Notes: generated by a model not told the origin, from the sequence alone. Positions 7,591 through 16,967 are shown, numbered from the stretch's first letter. The stretch is 34,230 bases of DNA from Clostridia bacterium (GCA_017464225.1 JAFUDW010000039.1:1-34230); one strand, 5' to 3'. Numbers and translations: made by a program.

Positions 7591-8496
7591 ATGAGCCAGA
7601 ATCCAGTCACCGTCAGCGCCGATACCAAGGCGGCGATCAAGGCCAACAAGGCCAAAAAGCGCAAGCAGTTCTTCCGCGCCCTCTTTTCCCGCAAGATCGT
7701 TCTGATTTCCGCCATCATCCTTGCGGTCATCGTGCTGGTAGCCGTCTTCGCCTACCAGATCATGCCCTTTGATCCCAATAAGCCCGTGGTCCGGGACCGC
7801 AACCAAGGCCCTTCCGCCGTGCACCTGCTGGGCACCGACGAATATGGCCGCGACGTGCTGAGCCGCATCATCATCGGCAGCCGGGTCTCGCTGATCGTAG
7901 GCGTATTGGCAGTCATGATCGCCTGCGTCATCGGCACCACCTTCGGCATGATCGCGGGTTACTTCGGCGGGGTGGTGGACGATGTGATCAGCCGCGTCAG
8001 CGAGGCCGTACGCGTCATCCCGCAGGTGGTATTGGCCATCGCGCTGTGCGCTGTGTTCGGCGGCGGCATCGTCAACATGTCCATCATCCTGGGCATATCC
8101 AACATGACGGTGTACATCCGCATGATGCGCTCCCAGGTCATGTCCATCAAGGAGCGGGATTATATCATGGCGGGCCGCCTGCAGGGAAACAGCAATTTCC
8201 GCCTGATGCTTCGCCATATCCTGCCCAACAGCATTTCGCCCATCATCGTCACCATGACCCAGCAGATCGGCGGCACCATCCTGAGCGAAGCCGGCCTCAG
8301 CTTCCTGGGCCTGGGCATTTCCACTCCAACGGCGTCCTGGGGCACCCTGGTCTCCGGCGGCCGCGCGTACCTGCTGACCAATCCCGTGTACTCTTTGGCT
8401 CCCGGCGTGTGCATCGCGCTGCTGGTCATCTGCCTCAACACCCTGGGCGACGGCGTGCGCGACGCGCTGGATCCCCGGCTGCGCGGCGAACTGTAA
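7591..8496 (+). CDS. Dpp/Opp-type ABC transporter permease 2 (DppC-like)
   Basis: Second membrane subunit; 301 residues. A cytoplasmic Lys-rich N-terminus and a first helix (about 37-55) precede the DppC family segment HLLGTDEYGRDVLSRII, then four to five more helices. The coupling loop is RERDYIMAGR-like (KERDYIMAGRLQG) and the C-terminus has the typical GVRDALDPRLRGEL end. AAAGGAG lies about 11 nt before the ATG, and the gene starts 22 bp after permease 1. Nothing unusual in length or motifs. Confidence 0.92.
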   Translation: MSQNPVTVSADTKAAIKANKAKKRKQFFRALFSRKIVLISAIILAVIVLVAVFAYQIMPFDPNKPVVRDRNQGPSAVHLLGTDEYGRDVLSRIIIGSRVSLIVGVLAVMIACVIGTTFGMIAGYFGGVVDDVISRVSEAVRVIPQVVLAIALCAVFGGGIVNMSIILGISNMTVYIRMMRSQVMSIKERDYIMAGRLQGNSNFRLMLRHILPNSISPIIVTMTQQIGGTILSEAGLSFLGLGISTPTASWGTLVSGGRAYLLTNPVYSLAPGVCIALLVICLNTLGDGVRDALDPRLRGEL

Positions 8497-8514
8497 GGGA
8501 AGGAGGCGTCCATT

Positions 8515-10542
8515 ATGGCAGACAGGCATTTGCTTGAAATCAAAAACCTGGTTACCACCTTCCGTTCCGATGGGAAGGAATTCAACGCCATCGAAGGCGT
8601 GAACATGCACGTGGACCGCGGCGAGATCGTGGGCATCGTAGGCGAAAGCGGCTCCGGCAAATCGGTCACCATGCTTTCCAGCCTGCAGCTGATCGCCAGC
8701 CCCGGCCGGGTGGCGGGCGGCGAAGTCTACCTGGAAGGCGTGCCCGACAATCTGCTCTCCTATGACAGCGACAGCGAGCAGATGCGGCAGGTCCGCGGCG
8801 GGCGCATATCGATGATCTTCCAGGAGCCCATGACCAGCCTGAACCCCGTATTGACCGTGGGCTACCAGATCCAGGAAAACATACTGCTGCACAAAAAAGT
8901 AAGCCCCGAGGAAGCGAAAAAGCGCACCATCGAGGCCATGAAGATGGTCAATATCCCCGACGCCGAAACCCGCTACGATTATTATCCCCAGCAATTTTCC
9001 GGCGGCATGCGCCAGCGCATCATGATCGCCATGGCCATGGCTCCCGGCCCCGATATCCTGATCGCCGACGAGGCCACCACCGCCCTGGACGTCACCACCC
9101 AGGCTCAGCTGCTGGAAATGATCCGCGATATCGCCAAGAAGACCAACACCGCCGTCATCATGGTCACCCATAACCTGGGCCTGGTGGCCCGCTACGCCGA
9201 GCGCATTTACGTGATGTACGGCGGCCATATCATGGAGACCAGCGACTGCAAGCAAATATTCCACAACACCAAGCATCCCTATACCCGGGCGCTGCTGCGG
9301 GCCATCCCCAGGCTTGACGATCCCAAGGACCGCGTGCTGATCCCCATCGACGGCCTGCCGCCCGTACCCTCCCAGCGGCCCGTCTGGTGCCCCTTCTACG
9401 CCCGGTGCGAATACCGCTGCGACGCCTGTAAGGATAATACAGATTACTCCCTGAAGGAAGTCTGCCCCGGCCACTGGTCCAGCTGCATCCTGAATCAGCA
9501 GCAGCTGGATGAGAAGGAAGAGGAGCTGCGCCACAAGGATTACGGCGCCTCGCCCGAGCGCAAAGCCCATACCGAATTGTGCCTGGACGTAAAGGACGTG
9601 CGCAAGTATTTTCCCGTCTACAAAGGCATACTGCGCAAAAAGGTGGGCGAGGTAAAGGCCATTGAGGATATCTCCTTTACCCTGCGCCAGGGCGAAACGC
9701 TGGGCGTGGTGGGCGAAAGCGGCTGCGGCAAAACCACCCTGGCCCGCTGCATCCAGCGCATGTATGAGCCCGACGAGGGCCAGATCGTCTTTGGCGGGCG
9801 GGATATCGCCCATCTGAAGGATAAGGATCTGAAGCCTGTACGCCCTCGCATTTCGATGATTTTCCAGGATCCCTTCTCCTCGCTGGATCCCCGGCAGAGC
9901 GCCGGCTCCATCGTGGGCGAAAGCCTGCTGATCCACAAGATCACCAAGAGCCGGGCCGAATACGAACAGCGTATTGACGAGCTGTTCCGCAAGGTGGGCA
10001 TGGATCCCGCCATGAAGGATCGTGTGGCGCATGAGTTCTCCGGCGGCCAGCGCCAGCGCATCGGCATCGCCCGGGCCCTGAGCTCCAATCCCGATCTGAT
10101 CATCTGCGACGAGCCCATTTCGGCCCTGGACGTTTCCATCCAGGCGCAGATCATCAACCTTCTGGAAGATATCCAGGCGGAAATGGGCATCAGCTACATC
10201 TTCATCGCCCACGACCTGGCGGTGGTCAAGCACATTTCCGACCGCATCCTGGTGATGTACCTGGGACGTGTGATGGAGATCGCCACCTGCGACGAGCTGT
10301 ACGAAAAGCCGCTGCATCCCTATACCCAGGCCCTGCTGTCCGCCATTCCCGTGGCTGATCCCGTGGTGGAGGAACAGCGCGAGGCTGTGACCATCCAGGG
10401 CGAGGTGCCCAGCATCCTGAAACGCCCCTCCGGCTGTCCCTTCCATAACCGCTGTCCCCGCGCCACAGAGCGCTGCAAGCAGGAGACCCCCAAGCTGCAC
10501 ACCGTGGACGGCGAACATCAGGTGGCCTGCCACCTGTTCTGA
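8515..10542 (+). CDS. Fused Dpp/Opp-type ABC ATPase (DppD-DppF in one chain)
   Basis: Two complete ATPase modules in 675 residues. Module 1 has Walker A GESGSGKS (43-50), signature FSGGMRQR (161-168) and Walker B ILIADEAT (181-188). Module 2 has Walker A GESGCGKT (400-407), signature FSGGQRQR (508-515) and Walker B LIICDEP. Each module ends in the oligopeptide-transporter C-terminal extension with a cysteine group: C292, C298, C302 and C305 with more Cys near 317-324, and [14 protein letters not shown] near the C-terminus. Related DppD proteins bind an Fe-S cluster there, which may hold here. Fusion of the two ATPases is known in this family (for example GsiA). AAGGAGG lies about 8 nt before the ATG. 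Confidence 0.93.
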   Translation: MADRHLLEIKNLVTTFRSDGKEFNAIEGVNMHVDRGEIVGIVGESGSGKSVTMLSSLQLIASPGRVAGGEVYLEGVPDNLLSYDSDSEQMRQVRGGRISMIFQEPMTSLNPVLTVGYQIQENILLHKKVSPEEAKKRTIEAMKMVNIPDAETRYDYYPQQFSGGMRQRIMIAMAMAPGPDILIADEATTALDVTTQAQLLEMIRDIAKKTNTAVIMVTHNLGLVARYAERIYVMYGGHIMETSDCKQIFHNTKHPYTRALLRAIPRLDDPKDRVLIPIDGLPPVPSQRPVWCPFYARCEYRCDACKDNTDYSLKEVCPGHWSSCILNQQQLDEKEEELRHKDYGASPERKAHTELCLDVKDVRKYFPVYKGILRKKVGEVKAIEDISFTLRQGETLGVVGESGCGKTTLARCIQRMYEPDEGQIVFGGRDIAHLKDKDLKPVRPRISMIFQDPFSSLDPRQSAGSIVGESLLIHKITKSRAEYEQRIDELFRKVGMDPAMKDRVAHEFSGGQRQRIGIARALSSNPDLIICDEPISALDVSIQAQIINLLEDIQAEMGISYIFIAHDLAVVKHISDRILVMYLGRVMEIATCDELYEKPLHPYTQALLSAIPVADPVVEEQREAVTIQGEVPSILKRPSGCPFHNRCPRATERCKQETPKLHTVDGEHQVACHLF

Positions 10543-10553
10543 TCGGTGCCAAT

Positions 10554-10568
10554 CCGCTTCATAAGCGG
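10554..10568 (+). other. Small intercistronic stem-loop before the binding-protein gene
   Basis: CCGCTT-CAT-AAGCGG is a perfect 6-bp stem with a 3-nt loop in the 56-bp gap between ATPase and binding protein. No T-run follows, so it is not a terminator. It sits just upstream of a very strong Shine-Dalgarno (AAGGAGG) and may act in mRNA processing or in raising binding-protein expression. Confidence 0.4.
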
Positions 10569-10598
10569 GTACACATAAATAAAAAGGAGGATTTTCCC

Positions 10599-12131
10599 AT
10601 GAAGAAACTGCTCGCTCTGGTTCTGGCTCTGATGCTGGCGGCCGCTCTGGTCCCTGCCATGGCCGATGAAGCCCCTGCCTACGGCGGCACCCTGTCCGTG
10701 CTGGGCTTCGACTTCAACACCTTCTTCCTGCCCCACTCCACCACCACCTCTGACCGCTACAACGCCGCTCCCGCCATCGAATCTCTGGGCATCCGCAACG
10801 CCGAGACCGGCAACACCGAAGGCTGGCTGGCCGACGAGTTCGTCGTCGATCCCGACGCCCTGACCCTGACCCTGAAGCTCCACGAGGGTGTTAAGTTCTC
10901 CGACGGCACCGACTTCAACGCCGACGCCGTGATCTGGAATTTCCAGCAGATGGTGGACTTCGGCAAGGCTTCCGAGCTGGTGAACCCCGAAAGCTTTGAA
11001 AAAGTGGACGATTACACCGTTGTGCTGCATTACACCGAGTGGGCCAACACCTGGGCCGACACCATCGGTGAAGTGCGCATCTACAGCCCCGCCGCCTATG
11101 AAGCCAACGGCGACGACTGGGCCGCCATCCATCCCGTGGGCACCGGCGCCTTCGTTATGAAGGAAATGGTGGCCGACAGCCATATCAGCTATGTGAAGAA
11201 CGAGAACTACTGGCGCGAGGGCGAGCCCTATCTGGATGCCATCGAAGTGAAATTCATCAGCGACACCACCACCCAGCTGTCCTCCTTCATCAACGGCGAA
11301 CTGGACGTGCTGCGCAACCCCAACAGCGCCGGCATCGCCCAGCTGAAGGATAAGTATCAGAACGTGGCCAACAACGCTCCCGACCTGGCCGGCATCACCT
11401 ACATGATGTTCTGCTCCGGCGTGGAGGAATCTCCCTTCTCCAACCTTGATGTTCGTCTGGCCGTGATGCACGCTGTGGATTGGAACGATATGGCGGAAGG
11501 CATCTATGACGGTCTGGGCGGCGCCACTCCCGTGTTTGCCGTGCCCGGCGCATGGAGCTACGACGAGAATCTGGAAATCTATTCCTACGATCCTGACCTT
11601 TCCAAGAAGATGCTGGCCGACGCCGGCTACCCCAACGGCTTTGACACCACCATCACCATCAACAACGAGAACGCCGCCAACGAGACCTGCGCCGTGCTGC
11701 TGCAATTCTACCTGGGCGAAGTGGGCATCAACGCCGAAGTTAAGACCCTGACCAACGCTGATTTCAACGCTCAGAAGGCCGAAGGTAATTATGATCTGGG
11801 CATCATGGTCAACAACGGCTCCTCCAAGCTGGACTTCACCGCCAACTACATCCGCCTGTACTCCTCCGAGGGCGTCAACTACAAGGTCATGATGGCCAAG
11901 CCCGCCGATTATGAAGAAGCCTTGTTCGGCGCCCGCGCCGCCAAGACCCTGGAAGAAAAGAAGGAGCTGCTCAAGACCGCTGCTCGCCTGTTCAGCCATG
12001 ACTATGCCCTGGTGGTCGCCACCGGCTACCAGCCCGCTTACTGCTATGCGCAGGATGGCGTGCATGACACCGGCATCTGCTCCACCACCGCCGAAGCCTG
12101 GACCCCCAACTGGGCCTGGAAAGAACAGTAA
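10599..12131 (+). CDS. Family 5 extracellular solute-binding protein
   Basis: Ligand-binding subunit of the ABC importer. The 510-residue protein has a signal peptide (1-22, ending AMA-DE) but no lipobox cysteine, odd for a monoderm where these proteins are normally lipid-anchored. The mature part fits the DppA/OppA fold: YGGTLSV, LKLHEGVKFSDGTDFNADAV, an HPVGTGAFVMKE segment, a VRLAVMHAVDW segment and a MLADAGYPNGF segment. Preceded by AAGGAGG, the strongest ribosome site of the operon. Ligand unknown. The uronate-type gene that follows and the family's record of oligosaccharide binders make a sugar at least as likely as a peptide. Confidence 0.9.
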   Translation: MKKLLALVLALMLAAALVPAMADEAPAYGGTLSVLGFDFNTFFLPHSTTTSDRYNAAPAIESLGIRNAETGNTEGWLADEFVVDPDALTLTLKLHEGVKFSDGTDFNADAVIWNFQQMVDFGKASELVNPESFEKVDDYTVVLHYTEWANTWADTIGEVRIYSPAAYEANGDDWAAIHPVGTGAFVMKEMVADSHISYVKNENYWREGEPYLDAIEVKFISDTTTQLSSFINGELDVLRNPNSAGIAQLKDKYQNVANNAPDLAGITYMMFCSGVEESPFSNLDVRLAVMHAVDWNDMAEGIYDGLGGATPVFAVPGAWSYDENLEIYSYDPDLSKKMLADAGYPNGFDTTITINNENAANETCAVLLQFYLGEVGINAEVKTLTNADFNAQKAEGNYDLGIMVNNGSSKLDFTANYIRLYSSEGVNYKVMMAKPADYEEALFGARAAKTLEEKKELLKTAARLFSHDYALVVATGYQPAYCYAQDGVHDTGICSTTAEAWTPNWAWKEQ

Positions 12132-12155
12132 TCAACCGAAAAAACCCATCCCTTC

Positions 12156-12183
12156 GGGGAGAGGGCGAAAACGCCCTCTCCCC
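12156..12183 (+). other. Perfect 12-bp stem-loop between binding protein and UxuA-like gene
   Basis: GGGGAGAGGGCG, AAAA loop, CGCCCTCTCCCC. There is no T-run after the stem, so it probably protects the binding-protein mRNA 3' end or attenuates the last gene rather than terminating fully. The function is inferred from its position 24 bp after a binding-protein stop. Confidence 0.65.
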
Positions 12184-12215
12184 GGCACAAAATAAAACAT
12201 CAAGGAGAAATGATT

Positions 12216-13223
12216 ATGGAGATGTTGATGAAGCCCCAGCTTTGCGTCAGATCGGACGCCGCGGACGACTATCTTCGTTATCTTACCCAAATGAACATCT
12301 CCCATTGCTTTGTGATGTTCAGCCCCGAGCATGCCAACTATGACGACGTGAACCGCACGTTGGAGCGCGTGCGCAAGGCCGGCCTCACCGTGGACGACGC
12401 CGGCTGCAACGAATACTATAAGCATCCTTCCATCCATCTGGGCCTGGAAGACCGGGACGAATGGATCAAAAAGTACAACGACCTGAACCGCTGGCTGGGC
12501 AACGCCGGCATCAAAGTGGGCTACGCCACCTGGGATACCGGGCGGGTGAGCACCTCCTGGTGGAAAGCAGGGGCGCATACCCACGGCGCGGTGGGCCGTA
12601 TCGTGGACATGGATGAAATCTATTCCCGTGGTCCCGCCTTCGGCAAGGAATACGATTACGACACCATGTGGAATAATTTTGAATATTTCCTGCGGGCGGC
12701 CCTGCCCGTATGCAAGGAGGCGGGCATCAAGCTGGCCCTGCATCCCTGCGATCCCCCGGCAAGGTTCTATGAGGGCTGCGCCAGCATCATTATCAGCGGC
12801 GACGATTACCGCAAGGCCATGAAGCGGGCGGACGAGATCCAGCAGGAGCTGGGACTGGGCGCCGAGGAGCATTATCTGGGCGTCAAGTTCTGCTGCGGCT
12901 GCTGGCTGGAGGGTGGCAAATCCTTCGGCGATATCCTCTATGACCTCAGGGACTTTGTGCGGCAGAAGCGCGTGCATACCATCCATTTCCGCAATGTATC
13001 GGGCACGCTGCCCTACTTTGAGGAAACGCTGCTGGAGGACGGGTACATGGACATGTACCAGATCATGCGGCTGCTGGTGGAGGAGGGCTATGACGGCCCC
13101 ATCTACGTGGATCACGTGCTGCGCTACGATGAAAAGACCGGCGGCGAAAAGGCCTCCTTTGCCTACGCTACGGGCTATATGAAGGGCCTGATGGCCGCCG
13201 CCTACCGGGAGCTTGGAAAATAA
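12216..13223 (+). CDS. Mannonate dehydratase-like TIM-barrel protein (UxuA family)
   Basis: UxuA removes water from D-mannonate to give 2-keto-3-deoxygluconate, a step in uronate breakdown. This 335-residue protein is shorter and more divergent than classical UxuA but keeps recognisable blocks: LHPCDPPARFYEG (UxuA has HPDDPP), GVKFCCGCW, HTIHFRNVSG, then EDGYMDMYQIMRLLVEEGY and GPIYVDHV. These fit the metal-binding barrel; the changed HPCDPP motif leaves exact activity open (a related dehydratase or epimerase). The ATG at 12210 is 2 nt from AAGGAG; the ATG at 12216 has 8 nt spacing and is chosen. It ends the ABC operon before a terminator at 13234. Confidence 0.75.
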   Translation: MEMLMKPQLCVRSDAADDYLRYLTQMNISHCFVMFSPEHANYDDVNRTLERVRKAGLTVDDAGCNEYYKHPSIHLGLEDRDEWIKKYNDLNRWLGNAGIKVGYATWDTGRVSTSWWKAGAHTHGAVGRIVDMDEIYSRGPAFGKEYDYDTMWNNFEYFLRAALPVCKEAGIKLALHPCDPPARFYEGCASIIISGDDYRKAMKRADEIQQELGLGAEEHYLGVKFCCGCWLEGGKSFGDILYDLRDFVRQKRVHTIHFRNVSGTLPYFEETLLEDGYMDMYQIMRLLVEEGYDGPIYVDHVLRYDEKTGGEKASFAYATGYMKGLMAAAYRELGK

Positions 13224-13233
13224 ATAAAAAACG

Positions 13234-13268
13234 GCGCGCAGGGAATCGCATTTTCCTGCGCGTGTTTT
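13234..13268 (+). terminator. Terminator of the ABC/UxuA-like operon
   Basis: CGCGCAGG (13235-13242) pairs with CCTGCGCG (13255-13262), extended by AA/TT, and is followed by TGTTTT. It begins 11 bp after the stop codon. The T-run is interrupted by one G, so efficiency may be moderate. Confidence 0.65.
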
Positions 13269-13304
13269 CAGATAAAGCCTTCATGATTCATTTTAGAAAG
13301 CAGG

Positions 13305-13478
13305 TTTTTTATGGCTCTTCACGGAAACTTAGGGAATTCGTTTGAGTGGCGAAGCATTGCCGTCTCGCCAGCATGGCAGAATTCCCTTCACTTCCTGGAT
13401 TTCGCGGCACAGCCGCGAGCCATGCAAATGAGTACAAAGATTCCATCCCCTAAGAAAACGTGAAGAACCTTTTTTATG
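13305..13478. mobile_element. 156-bp miniature palindromic element with 9-bp target duplication
   Basis: The element spans 13314-13469 and is flanked by identical 9-bp copies of TTTTTTATG (13305-13313 and 13470-13478). Its ends are imperfect inverted repeats of about 24 bp: CTTCACG (13317-13323) pairs with CGTGAAG (13459-13465), and CTTAGGG (13328-13334) with CCCTAAG (13448-13454). Inside are GGGAATTC/GAATTCCC, TGGCGA/TCGCCA and CGCGGC-ACA-GCCGCG. It has no transposase, so it is MITE-like. It sits exactly at the start codon of the next gene and separates it from an AAAGCAGG ribosome site (13297-13304). The left ATG copy opens a 50-codon frame ending inside the element (13463). Confidence 0.75.
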
Positions 13479-16282
13479 ACGTTTGACCGTTTGCCCGTTA
13501 AGCCCGCCATTAGCCGCTTCGTGGCCCCCTGGGATGCCAGCGGCTGGTATTATATGGATGCCGATCTCCAGCCTGAAAGCCGCGTATACTCCAACGCCGA
13601 TATCCGGATCGCGCAGATGCCCGATTGTCTGCGGGGATGCGATCATATCGTCACCTACGATTCCGCCGCAGAGGGGTTTGACGACAAGCAGGAGGTGGAC
13701 TTTTACACCGAGCGCCGGGCCGCCGTGTATGTGGCCCTGGACGGCGAGGCCGACCCGTCCTTCCTGACGGAGTTCGCTCCTACCGATCTGACCGTTACGA
13801 CAGACGCGGGCGATGTCTATACGCTGTACCGGCGGGAATTCGACGCCGATCGGCATGTGCATATCGACGGCTTTTCAGGGCCGGGACGTCACTTTTTTGC
13901 GATCGTAGAGCCGCTGGATCAGGACGCGCCTGCCAAAGCGCCGACGGTCCCGCGTTTTGCCGTGGACGCGCGCCATCAGACGCCGCAATACGCTTGGTAT
14001 ATCCATGAAAGCTTTAACCTGCTGCCTGACGGCAGCCGACCCGACCGTTGGCAGTGCGCCGGGGATGCGGCCGTTCAGTCCTGGAACGACGGCACGGGCC
14101 GAAAATGCCTGAAAATCGGCGGCGCTTCCCACGCCGTTCTTTGCGCGCAGACTACCGGGCAAGATCTGGCCGAGGCCGCGCTGACCGTGACGCGGGGCGA
14201 AATTGAGATCAGGCTGGACGATATCGCCGTCCGCCTGACCGCCGAAAGCGCCGCGCTTCCGGACGGCAGCGCAGTGAATAATGAGCCTGGCGGCCAATAT
14301 GTGATCGGCTTTAAGCGCTTTCCCGCCCGGCAACAATGCGAGATATGGATCAACGACCGCCCCGCCGCTGTAGCGGCCAGTCGATGCTCTGCCGACGCCG
14401 CCCTTTCCTTGCGAATAAAGGACGACGGCGAAGCGCTGATCGATCGCGTGGACTGGAAGGACCAGACCGACGTGCCCTTCATCGATGAAAAATGGGCAGA
14501 CGTGCCAACTTGCCTGCGCTTCGCGGGCAGCGCGGCAGTCGTCGATCGGCCCGCCATCGGCCCCTGCCTGCGACTGGACGGCGAGGCTGCATACTCTTTC
14601 CCGGCGGTATCCGGTCAGGCGCGGATAGAGCTGATCATAAAGCCCGACCACAGCGGCTTCACCCTGATGCCCGAGCTCCGGGACAGCCTGGGCAATACGC
14701 TGCTGCGCGCGGCCATGTACGCCAATAATCTTTTCATTTCGGAAGGCGGGGAATGGCGGCGCGTCGTCCGCGGCCAGGCGCCCTGGAATTATTATCCCTG
14801 CGATAACTGGTACCATATCGCCATCGCGATGGATATGGACAAACAAACCTTCGACGTGATCGTGGACGGCGCCTGCCGTGCCCGGAGCGCGCGCTTTGCC
14901 TGCGATGCCCATGATGTTGCGCAGATTGTTTTATTCGGCCAGATGGAGGTCTGCTGTCTTCGGGTGCTGGATGTCCGGTCTCCTAGCGCCCGTCTGCTGC
15001 CGCCGGGCCCGGTGTTTGACGCGCGGGATTTCGGCGCGGCGGGAGACGGCGTTACCTTAGATACCGCCGCCATCCAGCGCGCCGTTGACGCATCGGCGCT
15101 GACCAACGGCACTGTGATGTTGAAAAACGGCGTTTTTCATGCAAAGCAGATCGATCTGCGCTCCGATATGACGCTGTGGGTGGATGAAACGGCCTGCCTT
15201 CGGGCATACCAACAGTATTCCGCCTATCCGCATCCCGTTCCCGGAGAAAGCCTGTGCGCTATCCGCAATGTGGGCCGCGCGCTGGTGTATGGCGAGCGCC
15301 TGCGCAACGTGTGCGTTACGGGCGGCGGCATGCTGGACGCCAACGGCCGTTGCCGTTTCAAGGTCAACGATCCCAAAGGCGTCAACAAGCTGTACACTGC
15401 CCGGCCTGATAACCTGTATATCGCGTACAGCGACGATATCCGAGTGAGCGATATCAGCCTGTGCAGCGCGGCTTACTGGACGCTGGTGCCCTTGTCCAGC
15501 CGCCATATCCTGCTGGAGCACCTGGATCTGGATTGTATGAACACGCCCAACCGCGACGGTATCGATCCCGTGGAATGCGTCGATCTGACCGCTGCTGCCG
15601 GATCATGGCCGGGGACGACGGCTTCTGCCTGAAAACCGCCGACCGGATGGGCTGCAAAAACATCCTGGCCGAGGAGCTGGTGATTCAATCGCTGGCCAGC
15701 GGCATCAAAATAGGCACCGATACCTATTGCGGCGTAGAAAACGCGCTGATCCGCCGCTGCATCCTGAAAAACGTCAACCGCTGCGGCATCGCCGTGGAAA
15801 CGGTGGACGGGGCAAGCATTCGGGACCTGCGGTTTGAGGATATCGATATGACCGACTGCGGCGGCCCGCTGTACCTGGTCGTCGGCCATCGCGGACGGAA
15901 AAACGAGGCTTTTCCCCGCCGCCGGGGCGAAATGGAAAACCTGCTTTTCCGCCGCGTCGCCTATCGCAGGCCCTATCCCTTCAGCCGATGCAAAACGGTG
16001 TATGAAAGCCTGATCGTGGGCGATCCCCAGGGCAATCCCATCCGCCACGTAACGATCGAGGACTGCGATTTTACGCTGCCCGGCGGCTTTGCCGAGCAGC
16101 CGGACGCGCCCCAGCCCATCGGGGATAAATACCCGGAGTACGACCGCCACGGCCTGTCCTCCGGCGCGGCGTTCTGCATCCGCTGGGCGGAGGACGTGCG
16201 CATTGAAAACTGCCGGATCGCCACCGAAAAGCCCGATGTCAGGCCGCTGATCGCGCGGCACGCGGAGAGCGGGGAGCGCTGA
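13476..16282 (+). pseudogene. GH28-like beta-helix carbohydrase with N-terminal jelly-roll region, frameshifted
   Basis: Reading frame 1 (13476-15632) holds an N-terminal domain, a concanavalin/LamG-like segment (about residues 340-505) and the start of a right-handed beta-helix (FDARDFGAAGDGVTLDT, typical of pectin-acting enzymes). The active-site block NRDGIDP is followed by VECVDLT. The frame then breaks near 15583-15600, and the fold resumes one base back, in the frame of 15461-16282, with CRIMAGDDGFCLK and SGIKIGTDTYCG. Restoring one base would give one chain of about 935 residues. No slippery heptamer is visible. The 5' end is also damaged: no ribosome site precedes the ATG because a miniature element is inserted there. 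No signal peptide is visible. Likely substrate class: a uronate-containing glycan. Confidence 0.8.
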
Positions 16283-16302
16283 ACAGCCTGGGCGCTGTCG
16301 AT

Positions 16303-16680
16303 TTATTCCTGGTGGTCAAGCAGCCATTGAAGCAACCCGTCATATCCGATTTTTCCTGCCGCAACATCCAATATAACGCTGGATAGCTCCTTCTGTGAAC
16401 ACATGATTTCAATGCCGTTCAAAGACAGAAGCGTAAGCATGGCGTGAGCGCCGATGCGCTTGTTTCCGTCAATGAACGGATGATTTTTCACCAGGCTGTA
16501 TCCCAATCGCGCCGCCTTTTGCTGCAGCGTCGGATAGGGTGAAAAAGACGCAAATTCCTGAAAAGGCGCGGCCAAGGCGGATTCCAGCAGTCCTTCATCC
16601 CGCAGCCCGTAACTGCCGCCCGTTTCCTTGATCAAATGCTCATGCAGCAGGATGATTTGCGCCTTTGTCAAGATCTTCAT
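16303..16680 (-). CDS. doc: Doc-type toxin of a Phd/Doc toxin-antitoxin module
   Basis: Fic-fold kinase toxin of the death-on-curing family; known Doc phosphorylates EF-Tu. The 125-residue protein has the family layout: an N-terminal HEHLIKETGGSYGLRDEGLLESAL block and the Fic-like motif HPFIDGNKRIGAH at 67-79 (H67, D71, N73, K74, R75). The start overlaps the antitoxin stop in an ATGA, so translation is coupled. It is convergent with the broken beta-helix gene; the stops are 20 bp apart. The motif is complete, so the toxin should be active if expressed. Confidence 0.9.
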   Translation of the reverse strand: MKILTKAQIILLHEHLIKETGGSYGLRDEGLLESALAAPFQEFASFSPYPTLQQKAARLGYSLVKNHPFIDGNKRIGAHAMLTLLSLNGIEIMCSQKELSSVILDVAAGKIGYDGLLQWLLDHQE

Positions 16681-16919
16681 TTGGCAAGCTCCTCATAAGC
16701 CTGCCTGTTCCTGGCGATCAGCCGCGTGGACACCGAAAGCACATCCTCGTCCGATGCTGACTGCAAGGATTCCGCTTGGCTGAATTCGATCAGCAGATAG
16801 CGCGGCGCGTTGTTTTTCATGATAATCACCGTTCCCTTTTCATCCACCATGCGCGCAACGCGGGAAAAATTCTGGTTTGCCTCAGAGATACTGACCATCG
16901 CGTTTGTATTTACCATCAT
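16677..16919 (-). CDS. phd: Phd/YefM-type antitoxin
   Basis: 80-residue antitoxin that binds DNA with its N-terminal half and the toxin with its C-terminal tail. The N-terminus VSISEANQNFSRVARMVDEKGTVIIMKNNAPRY is the Phd/YefM domain; the tail is helical and acidic. The longer frame to 16967 runs through the promoter; the ATG at 16919 has GGAGG 8 nt upstream and gives the normal family start. A second ATG follows immediately (16916). It is transcribed from 16939-16967 with the doc gene. The complex probably represses this promoter, as known for Phd/Doc. Confidence 0.88.
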   Translation of the reverse strand: MMVNTNAMVSISEANQNFSRVARMVDEKGTVIIMKNNAPRYLLIEFSQAESLQSASDEDVLSVSTRLIARNRQAYEELAK

Positions 16920-16938
16920 GTTAATCGCCTCCATCTTT

Positions 16939-16967
16939 AGTATATACAAATAAAGCAATAAAATCAA
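16939..16967 (-). promoter_or_regulatory. Promoter and likely operator of the toxin-antitoxin pair
   Basis: The minus strand reads TTGATT, 17 nt, TATACT. The 8-bp palindrome GTATATAC (16940-16947) overlaps the -10 box and has the same shape as the P1 Phd operator half-element GTGTACAC. Promoter boxes are seen; operator function is inferred. Confidence 0.6.

Noticed and set aside
7555..10533. 992-codon minus-strand frame opposite the ABC operon
   Set aside because: It mirrors permease and ATPase genes with strong family motifs; its composition (His, Gly, Ala, Asp) is typical of antisense frames in GC-rich genes.
13311..13463. 50-codon frame inside the miniature element
   Set aside because: It exists only because the insertion duplicated an ATG beside an old ribosome site; the sequence consists of element stems. 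It may be translated by accident but is not a gene.
15583..15600. Programmed -1 frameshift in the beta-helix gene
   Set aside because: No slippery heptamer and no downstream pseudoknot were seen; the family is not known to need recoding. Mutation or sequence error is simpler.
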